Of a DNA stretch of 64,000 nt, positions 19,583 to 27,639 are shown one piece after another (position 1 is the stretch's first letter; every line of letters begins with the position of its first letter). Source of the DNA: Cepaea nemoralis (Eukaryota; Mollusca; Gastropoda; Stylommatophora; Helicidae); NCBI GenBank assembly GCA_014155875.1, contig JACEFZ010026865.1:202501-266500 (forward strand), in the 5' to 3' direction. The notes below the pieces were generated by a model that saw only the letters and a program-made list of their open reading frames with translations, had not been told where the DNA came from and made no database searches. A program made the translations under genes and the position numbers.

Positions 19583-19872
19583 ATGAAGAATTGTAAGTGG
19601 CTTGTGCAAGAAGGGGCCTCGATCCGGTGCGACCGTAGGTGCCGCGGCGAGTTCTGCTACAAACACCTCCAACTACTAAAAAAGGGTAGGAATGTGTTTG
19701 GGTGCACTATCTGTAATACAGGTAGTACAGCAACCAGTTCGATATGTGCCACACTTGTGATAGTGAACTAGCTGAGCGCTATGTGGCTCTGACAAGAGAT
19801 TTGCCAGTAGACGACCCCTTGGAGAAATTCATCGAGGTGAAAGAGGCTATGAAAAAAGAGCGCGCTATCTAG
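19583..19872 (+). CDS. Cys/His-rich family member, frameshifted
   Basis: The first frame gives C4, C16, C20, C25, H28, C41, C44 and C55, the family spacing with one extra residue in the first loop. At about 19735-19745 the reading changes by one base; the second frame supplies the last C-x2-C Cys and a tail ending at a stop at 19870-19872, 4 bp before the end of the convergent gene. The one-base change therefore appears to be a break in a longer real gene. Zinc binding is inferred; the role is unknown. Confidence 0.65.
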
Positions 19873-19876
19873 CGGG

Positions 19877-20392
19877 CTATTTAGCAGGCGGGCTTCTGGC
19901 TGGTGGGGTGAAGTCAGTAAGCTCTTTTTTCTGGTGCAAGTCGGCAGAAAGTTTGCGTCGAATTTCAGCCTGCTGTTGTCGAAATTTCACTGATTCATTC
20001 AGAATTAATTTAAATTCTGCATCAGAAATTTCCTGGTCCTGCAAGGCCGCCGAGACAAGATCGGAGATTGTTGAAAGTTTCGTTTCAACCAAAATCCTGA
20101 TTTCGTCATGCTTCTTGGCTTTAAGTGCACATCTGCGGGTCACCAACTTGCCGGCCGCCCCCAATAGCCCACATACGAGAGCGCCTATCTCTAGACCAAA
20201 GACGACTGGGACTGCAATAGCTGTTGACAGAAGTCCCACACTCACCGTAATCAGTGCTGTATCAATCCCATCCAAGACATTCACAATCCGATGGTACTTC
20301 TTATATAATAGAGACCGTTTTTCATGCTCAGCCTCCAAACTCTTCTGTAGTCTAGTGATCTCTTGAAGACGAAAGGTCTGGTCGGGCGCCAT
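19877..20392 (-). CDS. Membrane protein with two hydrophobic segments and coiled coil (171 aa)
   Basis: The ATG at 20392 (MAPDQTFRLQE) is preferred over the GTG at 20407. The layout is an N-terminal charged helix (residues 1-45), two hydrophobic stretches around residues 50-90 (ALITVSVGLLSTAIAVPVVF, then GALVCGLLGAAGKLV), and a long charged helical C-terminus containing 'EISDAEFKLILNESVKFRQQ'. This looks like a helical hairpin membrane protein. From memory, similar ORFs occur in other Polintons without a known role; a virion-membrane or entry/exit function is only a guess. It ends 4 bp from the convergent Cys/His gene. Confidence 0.75.
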   Translation of the reverse strand: MAPDQTFRLQEITRLQKSLEAEHEKRSLLYKKYHRIVNVLDGIDTALITVSVGLLSTAIAVPVVFGLEIGALVCGLLGAAGKLVTRRCALKAKKHDEIRILVETKLSTISDLVSAALQDQEISDAEFKLILNESVKFRQQQAEIRRKLSADLHQKKELTDFTPPARSPPAK

Positions 20393-20415
20393 TGTATAGT
20401 AGTGCACCTATATAT

Positions 20416-21333
20416 TCAATTCGTGGTTATACGTTTTGAATCCTCCTCAGTGACAGGGTTGATGGTATACAAAAGTTTTATAAGATGAACCCACGGTGAA
20501 ACCTTAACTTCTCTCAGATTGATGGTATCAACACCCCTAGCATCCTTAAGTATGTTTACTGCAATTCGGTCATCAGTAACTTCCACTTTTCCACCGAAAG
20601 TAATAATAACCCAACCCCACGCCTCGCGAGCTAGAGATTTTACTTGAAGGCCTGGCATAACATCCCCCCAATTTGTAAAAGGCCCACCCTTAAGAAAGAG
20701 CTTGATATATAGTTTGCTCCCTGGGATAGGACGATCGATATATTCAGGCCGGGGCCGGCTGTTCACCTCCAAACTAAGGGTGTAAACCTTATCATCACCT
20801 TTAAGGTAGAACTGGCCTGTCTCATAGCCTACATATACCCCATCAGCGAAGTTAAGTATGCATGGTAGTACTCCCATATTTGAAAGGTAAATGGGTTTAT
20901 TATTTGACCACCCAAGATAGGGATTTTGTACCACAAACCACAACGGCCAGTCAGAGGCACCGAATCGACCTTCCAAATAATTTTTTGTATTGGCCCAGTA
21001 CCCCATAACTCTAGTCTGTTCATCTTTCAGCGCAGTCCTATGTTGCGCATCAACATATTTTTTAGTGGCCACATCTTGCTCCTCCACCGGTTCAGCTACA
21101 TTGGTGATTCTATGGGTGCCCATATTTAGTTCCTCTGTCAGCGTTCCACGTTTAGAGAGCCGCTCCGTAAAACCACGCGTAGCGGCATCACTAGGTCCCG
21201 AAGGCTCCCCCACATTAGTGAGGCGAAACCCACCCATGGATAGTGTACCTTGCATAGTGTCCCCATACTTGCTCACGAGCCCAGCTCGGCTGAGCTGGAC
21301 AACTGTACCTCCGTTGCACTTTCCAACAGACAT
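20416..21333 (-). CDS. Tail-fibre-like protein (305 aa)
   Basis: Residues about 20-95 hold two repeats of a phage-fibre-type motif: 'GDTMQGTLSMGGFRLTNVGE' then 'PSDAATRGF', and a second with 'LNMGTHRITNVAEP' then 'DVATKKYVDAQ'. In tailed phages this G-x-M-x-G-x-L-x-M-x-x-x-x-I-x-N-V pattern builds trimeric fibre shafts. The C-terminal about 200 residues are beta-rich-looking (many V/Y/W, 'WPLWFVVQNPYLGWSN') and could be a receptor-binding head. By analogy the protein may be an attachment fibre of the Polinton virion; this is inferred. The frame is intact and sits between the membrane protein and the protease. Confidence 0.8.
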   Translation of the reverse strand: MSVGKCNGGTVVQLSRAGLVSKYGDTMQGTLSMGGFRLTNVGEPSGPSDAATRGFTERLSKRGTLTEELNMGTHRITNVAEPVEEQDVATKKYVDAQHRTALKDEQTRVMGYWANTKNYLEGRFGASDWPLWFVVQNPYLGWSNNKPIYLSNMGVLPCILNFADGVYVGYETGQFYLKGDDKVYTLSLEVNSRPRPEYIDRPIPGSKLYIKLFLKGGPFTNWGDVMPGLQVKSLAREAWGWVIITFGGKVEVTDDRIAVNILKDARGVDTINLREVKVSPWVHLIKLLYTINPVTEEDSKRITTN

Positions 21334-21336
21334 GGT

Positions 21337-21723
21337 CTATACCATACGCAGTATTATGTCTTCAAATTGCTGCCCGCCCGCCAGCCCACGAAGCACATGA
21401 AGACATAAATGACCACAGATCACATCGTCTGCCTTCTGCAACTGAAAAGTTTGGGTGCGCACGGGGCACCCTAGATAATCCAGGATCTCCTGGGGTGGGT
21501 CAAGCCCGAAACTATCGAAGTAAACTGCCATAGGCCCCGCCTTGTAATAAGCCACCCAGTGGGTCCCCTCACCCTCTGACGAGTCTAGATTGACAATCCC
21601 ACATTCCGGGCTGTGTAGAGCTGCGGGAAGACCATCGCGCATAAACACACCGCGGAAGTGGGGTATATCCTTAGCCGCCTTCTCAATATCAAAGTTGCTT
21701 AATGCTTCTTTTTTTTCATCCCC
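21337..21723 (-). CDS. PRO: Adenain-like cysteine protease (PRO), no in-frame ATG at its start
   Basis: This is the Polinton/adenovirus-type maturation protease of the Ulp1/C5 fold. Counted from the GTG at 21648, His30 (THW), Asp45 (YFDSFG), Gln71 and Cys78 (CGHLC) form the expected catalytic set, with Gln seven residues before Cys as in adenain. The conserved N-terminal 'SNFDIEKAAKDIPHFRGVF' is in frame upstream of that GTG, and the frame stays open to 21723 without any ATG; the first ATG (21642) would remove it. It overlaps the end of the pX-like gene at an A8 run (21709-21716). Either expression is by -1 frameshifting from pX, or the run has lost or gained a base. Confidence 0.9.
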   Translation of the reverse strand, partial: GDEKKEALSNFDIEKAAKDIPHFRGVFMRDGLPAALHSPECGIVNLDSSEGEGTHWVAYYKAGPMAVYFDSFGLDPPQEILDYLGCPVRTQTFQLQKADDVICGHLCLHVLRGLAGGQQFEDIILRMV

Positions 21724-22354
21724 TTACCACCTCTAGCCAGGTACACACCCTTACCCCCCCCAGCATGTCCCTAAGACCAGGTTGGTTGGCCAACACCAAC
21801 TTCAAAATATCCTCTCCTAAACCCCCCAGCTGAGGCCGCCCGGCCAACTTCATAACATCCTCCCCTAAACCCTGACCCTTCCTCGGGCGGCCAAACTGCT
21901 CAATACTGCGAGACACACCACCCACTTCACGCATCACCCTACCCAGAAGGTCATCCCCAAAACCCCGACCCTCCATCGCCCGGTTATGACGAGCCTGATC
22001 AACTGCCTGTGCCACACCAGCAGCTCCACCCATCAAGCCCCCCAAGCCACCCAGCCAGGGGAGCGCCTTAGCCAAGAGAGGGAGCACAGCCCCCAAGGCG
22101 GGGAAAAACCCACCCACCTTAACCATCTTTTTGATCTGGCTCTTCGAGAAGACCAGCTCAGCCCCAGAACCCACCGCCACATTCTTCTTAATGTGGTTAA
22201 TCTGACGCTGGGTCAGGCCGACTTTATCAGCACCGTGCAGCTGCCCCACACCCAGACGTAGGGTGGCACCAGTGCCGTCTTTCGCCGCCTTGACCAACGT
22301 CTCTTTCTGCCCCGGAGAGAGGCTCAGCCCATATGATACCAGCGCCATAGTCAT
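21699..22354 (-). CDS. pX-like minor virion protein, frameshifted near its C-terminus
   Basis: The start at 22354 gives 'MTMALVSYGLSLSPGQKETL', followed by basic repeats of the type G-x-x-L-R-L and 'LTQRQINHIKKN', 'FSKSQIKKM', then a hydrophobic Gly/Ala/Leu stretch (residues about 80-115). This basic-then-hydrophobic layout is typical of the Polinton protein compared with adenovirus pX, a DNA-associated core component. As read, the frame stops at 21716, but one frame over, beyond a G8 run (complement of 21754-21761), a Gly/Lys-rich tail continues to a stop at 21699-21701. The short missing step is one base. The frame carrying the tail contains A_AAA_AAG, the overlap with PRO. Confidence 0.75.
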
Positions 22355-22356
22355 TT

Positions 22357-22369
22357 CACTATATCTCTA
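22357..22369 (-). promoter_or_regulatory. TAGAGATATAGTG motif upstream of the pX-like gene
   Basis: Exact match, on minus, to the 13-mer at 18548-18560; it ends 2 bp before the ATG at 22354, so any transcript starting within it would have almost no leader. Confidence 0.45.
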
Positions 22370-22373
22370 GTGT

Positions 22374-23731
22374 TTAATTCAAGACTGTAGTAAACTTCCT
22401 GCCGTCAGATTCTAAGAACAGAGACTTATCTGCAATGACCACAGCGAAAGCCTTGGTGTCTGCAGGCACAGCAACATCGAACTCCACCTTGAGAGTGATA
22501 GCTTGAACAGCATTCTTAATGGCCTCAGACTGGGCCCGCAAATCAATAACATGTATGGGGTAGAGGGCCACGAAATCTATAGGACTCACCAGGTTGGACG
22601 ACTCCCGGCTGGTAATACCATAGAACGCCTCCTTGAAGTCTGCAAAAGCTTTGTAGGCCCGAGAGGTTCTATACTCAGCGAAGTTGACATTCAGATCCAC
22701 TAGGGGGTAGCGTGCGCTGTTGATCAGGGCGTGAATATTCTTCACCCGCACATGATCAAATATGGCATTGTTCTTCGCCTGATCATTTTCACGAGCTGTT
22801 TGAAAAGCCACCAGAATCCACCGAGGCTTCTCTGTTTGGGATTTAACTCCCAACTGCCAGGTGAAGGATGTGGACTGCGGCACTGCCAAACTATCACACT
22901 GTAAGGCGCGGAAAGCCACAGGCACTCTAACTTTATTCTCTATCAGAGTCATCAGCGAGCTCATATAGGTCAGAGAGGGAATAACGTGAGGCATCATCCA
23001 GGCAATCTTAGACAGTTCAATCCTACCCTCTGGTGGGGGGACCACAGCGCTTACGGCGGCTCTACCTTCCGCGGCGGGCACAGCCGCCCGCGTGAAACTA
23101 CTGCGGTGGATGGCCTGAGCAGTCGTTCTGGACGATCTAGCAGTAGGGACTGCTTGACACCATAGAGCACCTTCTGATAATCATTACAAAACCCAAAGAA
23201 GTATTTGAGTGGGACACAGAAACTGAAGTTGCCCGGAGTTGTAGGTTTACCCATCATGATAAGCCGCCGCCTTTCCCAACCGGAATTCCCCACCGCAGCA
23301 GCCCCCACATCAGAGTCCTTATACCAACCCATATTGAGGCCTTCGCCCCAAGCAAAGTCCTCCCCACACGACAGAAGAGTCATCATGGTGGTGGCCTGCC
23401 CCGGATATGACACATCATCAATGGTGTTGTTGTTGAGTTGGTAACGTATTTTGTTGAACATGAACGCGACCGCATTGTTAACCAAAGCTACCAGACTATT
23501 CGCATCATAATGTTCCTCTCGAAACGATCTGAGCCGGCCTTCTACAAGAAGATAGCTCTTGGAAGGGCAAGTGAAGGTATCCTGAGTGTGTATATCAATC
23601 TGGATGGTGTTATTCTGGTTGAGGGCAGCAGGGTTCTGCGACTCATACTCCCGATACTCAAAGGATTCAATACCCTCATCGGTATGTACAGGCTCGGTAA
23701 TTTCAAGCATGGAAGTGCGTTGCTCGTCCAT
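22374..23731 (-). CDS. MCP: Major capsid protein (double jelly-roll type), frameshifted
   Basis: The ATG at 23731 (MDEQRTSMLEITEP) is chosen because the longer frame upstream overlaps the pVI-like gene. N-terminal landmarks: 'TFTCPSKSYLLVEGRL', 'NNAVAFMFNKIRYQLN', 'MTLLSCGEDFAWGEGLN'. C-terminal landmarks: 'SKIAWMMPHVIPS', 'VDLNVNFAEYRTSRAYKAFA', then 'FVALYPIHVIDLRAQSE'. This is the Polinton capsid protein (called PY in older papers) that would form pseudo-hexameric capsomers. The reading moves by one base near 23125-23135; both halves otherwise lack stops, so the protein would be cut at about residue 200 if the shift is real. Confidence 0.92.
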
Positions 23732-23738
23732 GGTGATA

Positions 23739-24158
23739 TTATAAACGTCTAGACTTATCTCTAATTGTCTTGAAACCTCCTCCCCGGCTGGCGATATCCA
23801 ACGCCTCCAGACTGGGCTGGACATCAGGCTGGACAGCGAGCTGGATAGTGGGCTGGACAGCGAGCTGCTTTAAAACCTCAGCGCTCTTAGCTGTGAGTTC
23901 CCTCTTCAGCTGGGGTGGCAAAGGCTTGAGCGCGTCCACCAGCTTCTTGGCAGCCGCACCTGCGGAGGCCACAGACTCCGTCGTCTTGGCCACATTCCTA
24001 ACTAAGGGGCTGCCAACAAATTTGGCAACTTTACTGACAGCGCTGGGTATCACCTTAGCACCTGAAGAGACCAGACTTCCAACCGCCCGAGCTGCCGAGC
24101 CCAACCAATCGAACATCCCCCCACCTACCCGTCTCCGACGTCTTGGGAAAACATACAT
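23739..24158 (-). CDS. pVI-like minor capsid protein (139 aa, intact)
   Basis: The N-terminus is Arg-rich (PRRRRRVGGG), then 'MFDWLGSAARAVGSLVSSGA' suggests an amphipathic helix, followed by Ala/Val/Lys-rich helices and a repeated 'QLAVQP' element near residues 98-110. Adenovirus-like elements carry an amphipathic cement or membrane-lytic protein (pVI) at this position beside the capsid gene. The assignment rests on position and composition, not on clear homology. The ORF ends 7 bp before the MCP start and begins 2 bp from the penton-like gene, so the block is tightly packed. Confidence 0.6.
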   Translation of the reverse strand: MYVFPRRRRRVGGGMFDWLGSAARAVGSLVSSGAKVIPSAVSKVAKFVGSPLVRNVAKTTESVASAGAAAKKLVDALKPLPPQLKRELTAKSAEVLKQLAVQPTIQLAVQPDVQPSLEALDIASRGGGFKTIRDKSRRL

Positions 24159-24160
24159 GG

Positions 24161-24959
24161 TTACACACTGCGAATATGTAGCCTTATAGTTATTTGCTCA
24201 CCTCTAAAGTTTAATTGTGCACCGTCTTGGTCAGTCAACCAGACGCGTATGCCGTGTATACTACCAGCTTGGGAGATGGGGAGGTAGACAGCAGTTCTGG
24301 GAGACTCTAAGATCTTATAGCCGGGGCACACGTTGGGGAAGAATGAGTAGATGGTGGGGTGGGACCCCCCACCGAGGTAAGACCCACTCACCACATTGCA
24401 ATTGACTAGAATGCTATTCACGTGGAAGATGTCTATTGGTTTCTCCCCTTCTTTATAGCCCTTAGTCAGTATTTGTGGGTCGAACCCCAGGATTTTGCGC
24501 AAAGTTGAAGCACCCATATCAACCTCATAGTCGGGGCTGGTTATCTTTACAAAAGCCCGAAGGGTTGAAGGGTTGGGTCCTATGGCGATGTAATACTTCT
24601 CCTCGGCCTTCTCATCCCAATCCTTGGCCTCCTCCATCTTTCTTTGAATCTCTCTATTGATCTGGGCGAGCTCATAAGCCCCCTCTTCTATAGTGATAGT
24701 TTTCCACTCCTTCTTCCCCACACGGTAGACTAAAAGTATTGTTGGTGGAGTTAACATTGCTGATGGAGTTGTAGGTCTCTAGATTCAGCAAGGCCAGCTC
24801 GTATGACTTCTGGGGGTCAAGGTACAGCGCTGGGGAGTAGTAGGTTGTCCAGTCGCTTTTATCCGACGTTACCACCAGGGATATATTCTCCTTCGGTGCG
24901 AGTCGCACCTCCATCGCTGCGAGCCGGTCGCGGATGTCCTTCAACACTTGAAGCTCCAT
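24161..24959 (-). CDS. Penton-like minor capsid protein, frameshifted
   Basis: The start at 24959 (MELQVLKDIRDRLAAMEVRL) leads to 'DKSDWTTYYSPALYLDPQKS' and 'YELALLNLETYNSISNVN', the typical N-terminus of the Polinton minor capsid protein (PX in older papers, a single jelly roll compared with penton base). The next frame, from about 24735, has 'IEEGAYELAQINREIQRKM', 'LRKILGF' and a C-terminal beta-rich part ending 'GEQITIRLHIRSV'. A one-base difference at about 24730-24740 separates the two halves. It would occupy capsid vertices. Confidence 0.9.
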
Positions 24960-24961
24960 GT

Positions 24962-26113
24962 TTAATGAACAAAGATTCTTCTGTTCAACTTGATGGCCTG
25001 CTCCGTAGAGATCACTCCACTACGCATAAGCTCATCCAGTATCGCAGATATTTCTGTGTCAACACCTGTATTCCCCGCCTCCTTCGAAGCTACTAACAGG
25101 GCTAGGCGCTCCACCAGAGTGTTGGGGTCGTTGTAGTATAATACACCACTACCTCGGATTAGTCCGTATTTTTTCCCTTTTTTACTATAGACAGGTATTT
25201 TGGCAAGTTGGGCCAGCCGGCTAAATGTCTCAATAGCCTGTGGGGTGTATTGTCTTGTTTTGACGAACCGCTTGGTTAGGAGATCGTACAGCGTCTCATC
25301 GGCTGGAGCCGACAATACTAGGGTGTCCCCAGTCAAAAGCTTGCAACCGGCCCGCAGCCAGAGCTGCGGGATCAATAGTTAGGGTGCCGAATTTGCTCCC
25401 TCGGAGTTTCAACCCATTCCCACGGACGATAACCTCTTGTCGATTGTCCAATATAGTTTTAACACGCTCCCTGAATGCTTGTATAGCTGCAATATCTCGA
25501 TCTATTTGTTCAATCTCTACCCTAGTGACGCCGACCCTCCTCTTCTTCCCCCCGAGTGTGTTTGAATTGAGTTTTGCGGTGCTATCAAGGATGCCGTGAA
25601 GTACATCATCCGGCTCCTGGAGGAGTGTGCTAGGCATTGGGTACTTATATTTCCCACTAACGATTTCCTCGTCCAAGCCCTGATCTACATCAATTATAAT
25701 AGGTCCTGAAGGGGGTTCTGGGGCTATGGCCTCATCTGCTCTGGCCGCCTCTGCTCTGGCCTCCTCCAGGGCTCTGGCTCTGTCCTCAATGGCCCTGTTC
25801 AATGCCACAATGGCCTGAGCTAGCTCGTTAGCTTGTTTGTTTGTCCGTCTAGCCAATTCACCGGTCTGTTTGTCTGCTATTTAGCCAACTCACCGGTCTG
25901 AGCTTTGACCATTTGGCTTATTGCCCCCGTTTGTTGCGCTGACCTATCTGCTACAGTTTTAGTAATTGGTGTGAAGAGTTTGGCTGCCTCCTGTTGTAAA
26001 TCTGCTTCCCCCACCCTCTCCGCCAGAAACCGCTGCTTCAGGCGGTCCCGACGTGCTAGATAATCCTTCACAAAAGCGTTACGCTTTGCTTGGTTAGTCA
26101 CATCAGCCCACAT
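24962..26113 (-). CDS. Coiled-coil Polinton protein (PW-like), two frameshifts
   Basis: Three open frames follow one another: 26113-25877 ('RNAFVKDYLARRDRLKQRFL'), 25856-25296 (charged helical part with 'IEQIDRDIAAIQAFRERVKT' and 'LRGSKFGTLTIDPAAL') and 25375-24962 ('LVLSAPADETLYDLLTKRFV' to the end). The motif QTGELA recurs on both sides of the first break, which supports continuity. The one-base steps lie at about 25880 and 25330-25345. Polintons commonly carry a protein of this type; its job is unknown to me, with a structural or assembly role likely from its place beside the capsid genes. Confidence 0.75.
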
Positions 26114-26140
26114 GTTGTCGCTATCATAATAACATATATT

Positions 26141-26824
26141 CTAAATAGAAGACTTTGGGATATAGAACCGATCGAATCCACATCGGTATTTACCATCGTG
26201 GGCCTTGCTGGTCAGGTCGATTACTGCGAAACCGTAAGGTTTGCTAGTACACTCTGTGAAGAACTCCCTGAATTCATCAAAGGGCATATCACCACCAACA
26301 TAGGAGTCATGGATGGCGCGCAGGTTCTTCGTGTCTTGGTTGAAGATCACCAATAGATTGGCATTGTCACGGATGGCCTGCTTGGGAATTCTGAAGAAGC
26401 TCTGGGTTAGGTAGAATGTGTCGGCACCGCCGTGCCGGCCCTGGCAGAAGTACTTCTCGATCGGTCCCTGCTTCTCCAGCATGACATCGTCAAAGACCAT
26501 GACAGCTCTCTCTTCAGGGTTCAGGTCCTCAACGGGGATGATGTCTTCGGCTGAGCTATGACAGGAGGCAATATTTTGCCCCGCAACCTCCCCGACAGAC
26601 TCGGCCCAATCCTGGAGGAACTGGTACTTGTCCTGTCCCAAAGACTTCGAGTACAGGTGCAGTCGGTCATAGTTTAGGTAGCCCGGCTTCAGTAGTAGGT
26701 TGAGCATCATGTTTGTTTTTCCGCACCCCGATGGCCCGCACACAACACAACGAACGGTGTCCGGCAGCAGCCAGTGGTGGTGGTGGCGGGCTTTGTCCTC
26801 AAGGTCGAAGTTGGTTATCTCCAT
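26141..26824 (-). CDS. ATP: FtsK/HerA-type packaging ATPase (227 aa, intact)
   Basis: The enzyme is expected to pump the element's DNA into capsids. Walker A is GPSGCGKT at residues 30-37, Walker B is AVMVFDDV at 107-114, and the downstream 'YLTQSFFRIPK' (about 138-148) matches the Gln/Ser sensor region of A32-like ATPases. The ATG at 26824 gives 'MEITNFDLEDKARHHHHW'; the longer upstream frame is an artefact overlapping the divergent PLA2-like gene. Only 33 bp separate the two divergent starts. It is one of the few core genes here with no frameshift. Confidence 0.95.
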   Translation of the reverse strand: MEITNFDLEDKARHHHHWLLPDTVRCVVCGPSGCGKTNMMLNLLLKPGYLNYDRLHLYSKSLGQDKYQFLQDWAESVGEVAGQNIASCHSSAEDIIPVEDLNPEERAVMVFDDVMLEKQGPIEKYFCQGRHGGADTFYLTQSFFRIPKQAIRDNANLLVIFNQDTKNLRAIHDSYVGGDMPFDEFREFFTECTSKPYGFAVIDLTSKAHDGKYRCGFDRFYIPKSSI

Positions 26825-26857
26825 TTTAAATATATACATATTTGCAATATCTTCAAT
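26825..26857. promoter_or_regulatory. 33-bp AT-rich divergent intergenic region
   Basis: It contains tatatacatattt and separates the minus-strand ATPase start from the plus-strand PLA2-like start. Any promoters for both must lie in or overlap it. Confidence 0.5.
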
Positions 26858-27377
26858 ATGTATTGCCTGCGCTGTAAGAAGCAGACTCCTACGCTGGAGG
26901 AGTCGGAGGTTGTGCTGAAAAATCGTCGAATAACCAGGCGCGGCCTCTGTGAAGTTTGTGGTGCTAAGAAGAGCCAGATTGTTGGTATGGGGCTCCTCAA
27001 CAAAGCACTGAATATGTTGCCTTTGCCTGAGCTGCATATGAGGCTGCCTGAGGGCGTCAGCTCTGAGGATGTTCCTGGAGGCTCGTTCCAGAATACAGGG
27101 AAATATAGCTACTGCTGGCCCTTTCACTAAACTAGATAAGCGGATGGCCCAAGGCTATGAGGGGGTCAACACACTCGACCGCGCCTGCAAGGCTCACGAC
27201 ATTGCTTATGCGGCTCATAGCGATACAGCTAACCGCAACGTTGCTGATGATGTCCTAGCCGCGGCGGCTGAAAATATTGCAGCATCTGCCCCCGACTGGG
27301 AGAGTCGCGATGCCCGCATAGTCTCGGCCCTGATGTCGGCCAAGAGCCGCTTTGGTATGGGTGCGCCCTCGTTTTGA
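26858..27377 (+). CDS. Zinc-ribbon plus phospholipase A2-like protein, frameshifted
   Basis: The N-terminal 40 residues form a four-Cys ribbon (MYCLRCKKQT ... GLCEVCGAKKSQIV). After a linker the frame reaches 'YSYC' and then fails; one base on, from 27117, the frame continues with 'GPFTKLDKRMAQG' and 'LDRACKAHDIAY'. Y-C-G-P and C-x-x-H-D-x-x-Y are the calcium loop and catalytic His-Asp of secreted/parvoviral-type PLA2. An extra T at 27116 explains the break. In virions such enzymes breach endosomal membranes; that role here is inferred. The ribbon is paralogous to the next gene. Confidence 0.85.
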
Positions 27378-27385
27378 ATATATAG

Positions 27386-27407
27386 ACATCTGTAGTATAT
27401 CAATATG
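27386..27407 (+). promoter_or_regulatory. CATCTGTAG-TATATCA start-site motif
   Basis: catctgtag followed by tatatca, then two bases and the ATG at 27405. The same arrangement is found on minus before the gene at 32915, and TATATCA with a 2-base gap before the ATG at 18784. Confidence 0.5.
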
Positions 27408-27614
27408 TATTGTTTTCGGTGTAAGAGACAGACCCCCACTAAGGGTGGGACGATTAGCAGGATGAAGAATGGGCGGTCGGTTAAGCGTGGCACCTGCATT
27501 GTGTGTGGTGGAAGGAAGAGTCAGATTGTTAGTGGGAAAGGAATCATCTTTGGGCCCAAGTCACCAATCAAGGACATCCCCGTCTTGGGCTCCCTCTTGG
27601 GATGGCTGTTATAG
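27405..27614 (+). CDS. Zinc-ribbon protein (69 aa)
   Basis: C-x2-C (MYCFRCKRQTP) and a second pair (GTCIVCGGRKSQIV) form a four-Cys ribbon closely like residues 1-45 of the preceding gene, followed by a short hydrophobic tail (DIPVLGSLLGWLL). The absence of a PLA2 part and the membrane-like tail distinguish it. TATATCA precedes the ATG by two bases. Small proteins of this kind accompany Polintons; the function is unknown to me. Confidence 0.8.
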   Translation: MYCFRCKRQTPTKGGTISRMKNGRSVKRGTCIVCGGRKSQIVSGKGIIFGPKSPIKDIPVLGSLLGWLL

Positions 27615-27623
27615 AGATATGTG
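27611..27623 (+). promoter_or_regulatory. atagagatatgtg motif upstream of integrase
   Basis: A variant of the 13-mer at 18548 and 22357, located 16 bp before the integrase ATG at 27640 and overlapping the stop of the zinc-ribbon gene. Confidence 0.4.
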
Positions 27624-27639
27624 ATATGGTCTTACAATA

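Noticed and set aside
19214..19672. A 152-codon minus-strand ORF in the Polinton left part
   Set aside because: It overlaps Cys/His genes on the other strand, lacks any recognisable motif and is largely antisense to the hairpin region.
20416..21333. Phage or bacterial contamination suggested by the tail-fibre motifs
   Set aside because: The gene is inside Polinton TIRs, between the membrane protein and the adenain-like protease, and the TIRs are embedded in a tRNA-derived SINE.
23732..23824. A longer capsid protein beginning at 23824
   Set aside because: The extra 31 residues are the other frame of the pVI-like gene end; the ATG at 23731 gives the expected N-terminus.
26825..27127. A longer ATPase beginning at 27127
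   Set aside because: The extra N-terminus is antisense to the PLA2-like gene; the conserved ATPase start fits the ATG at 26824.
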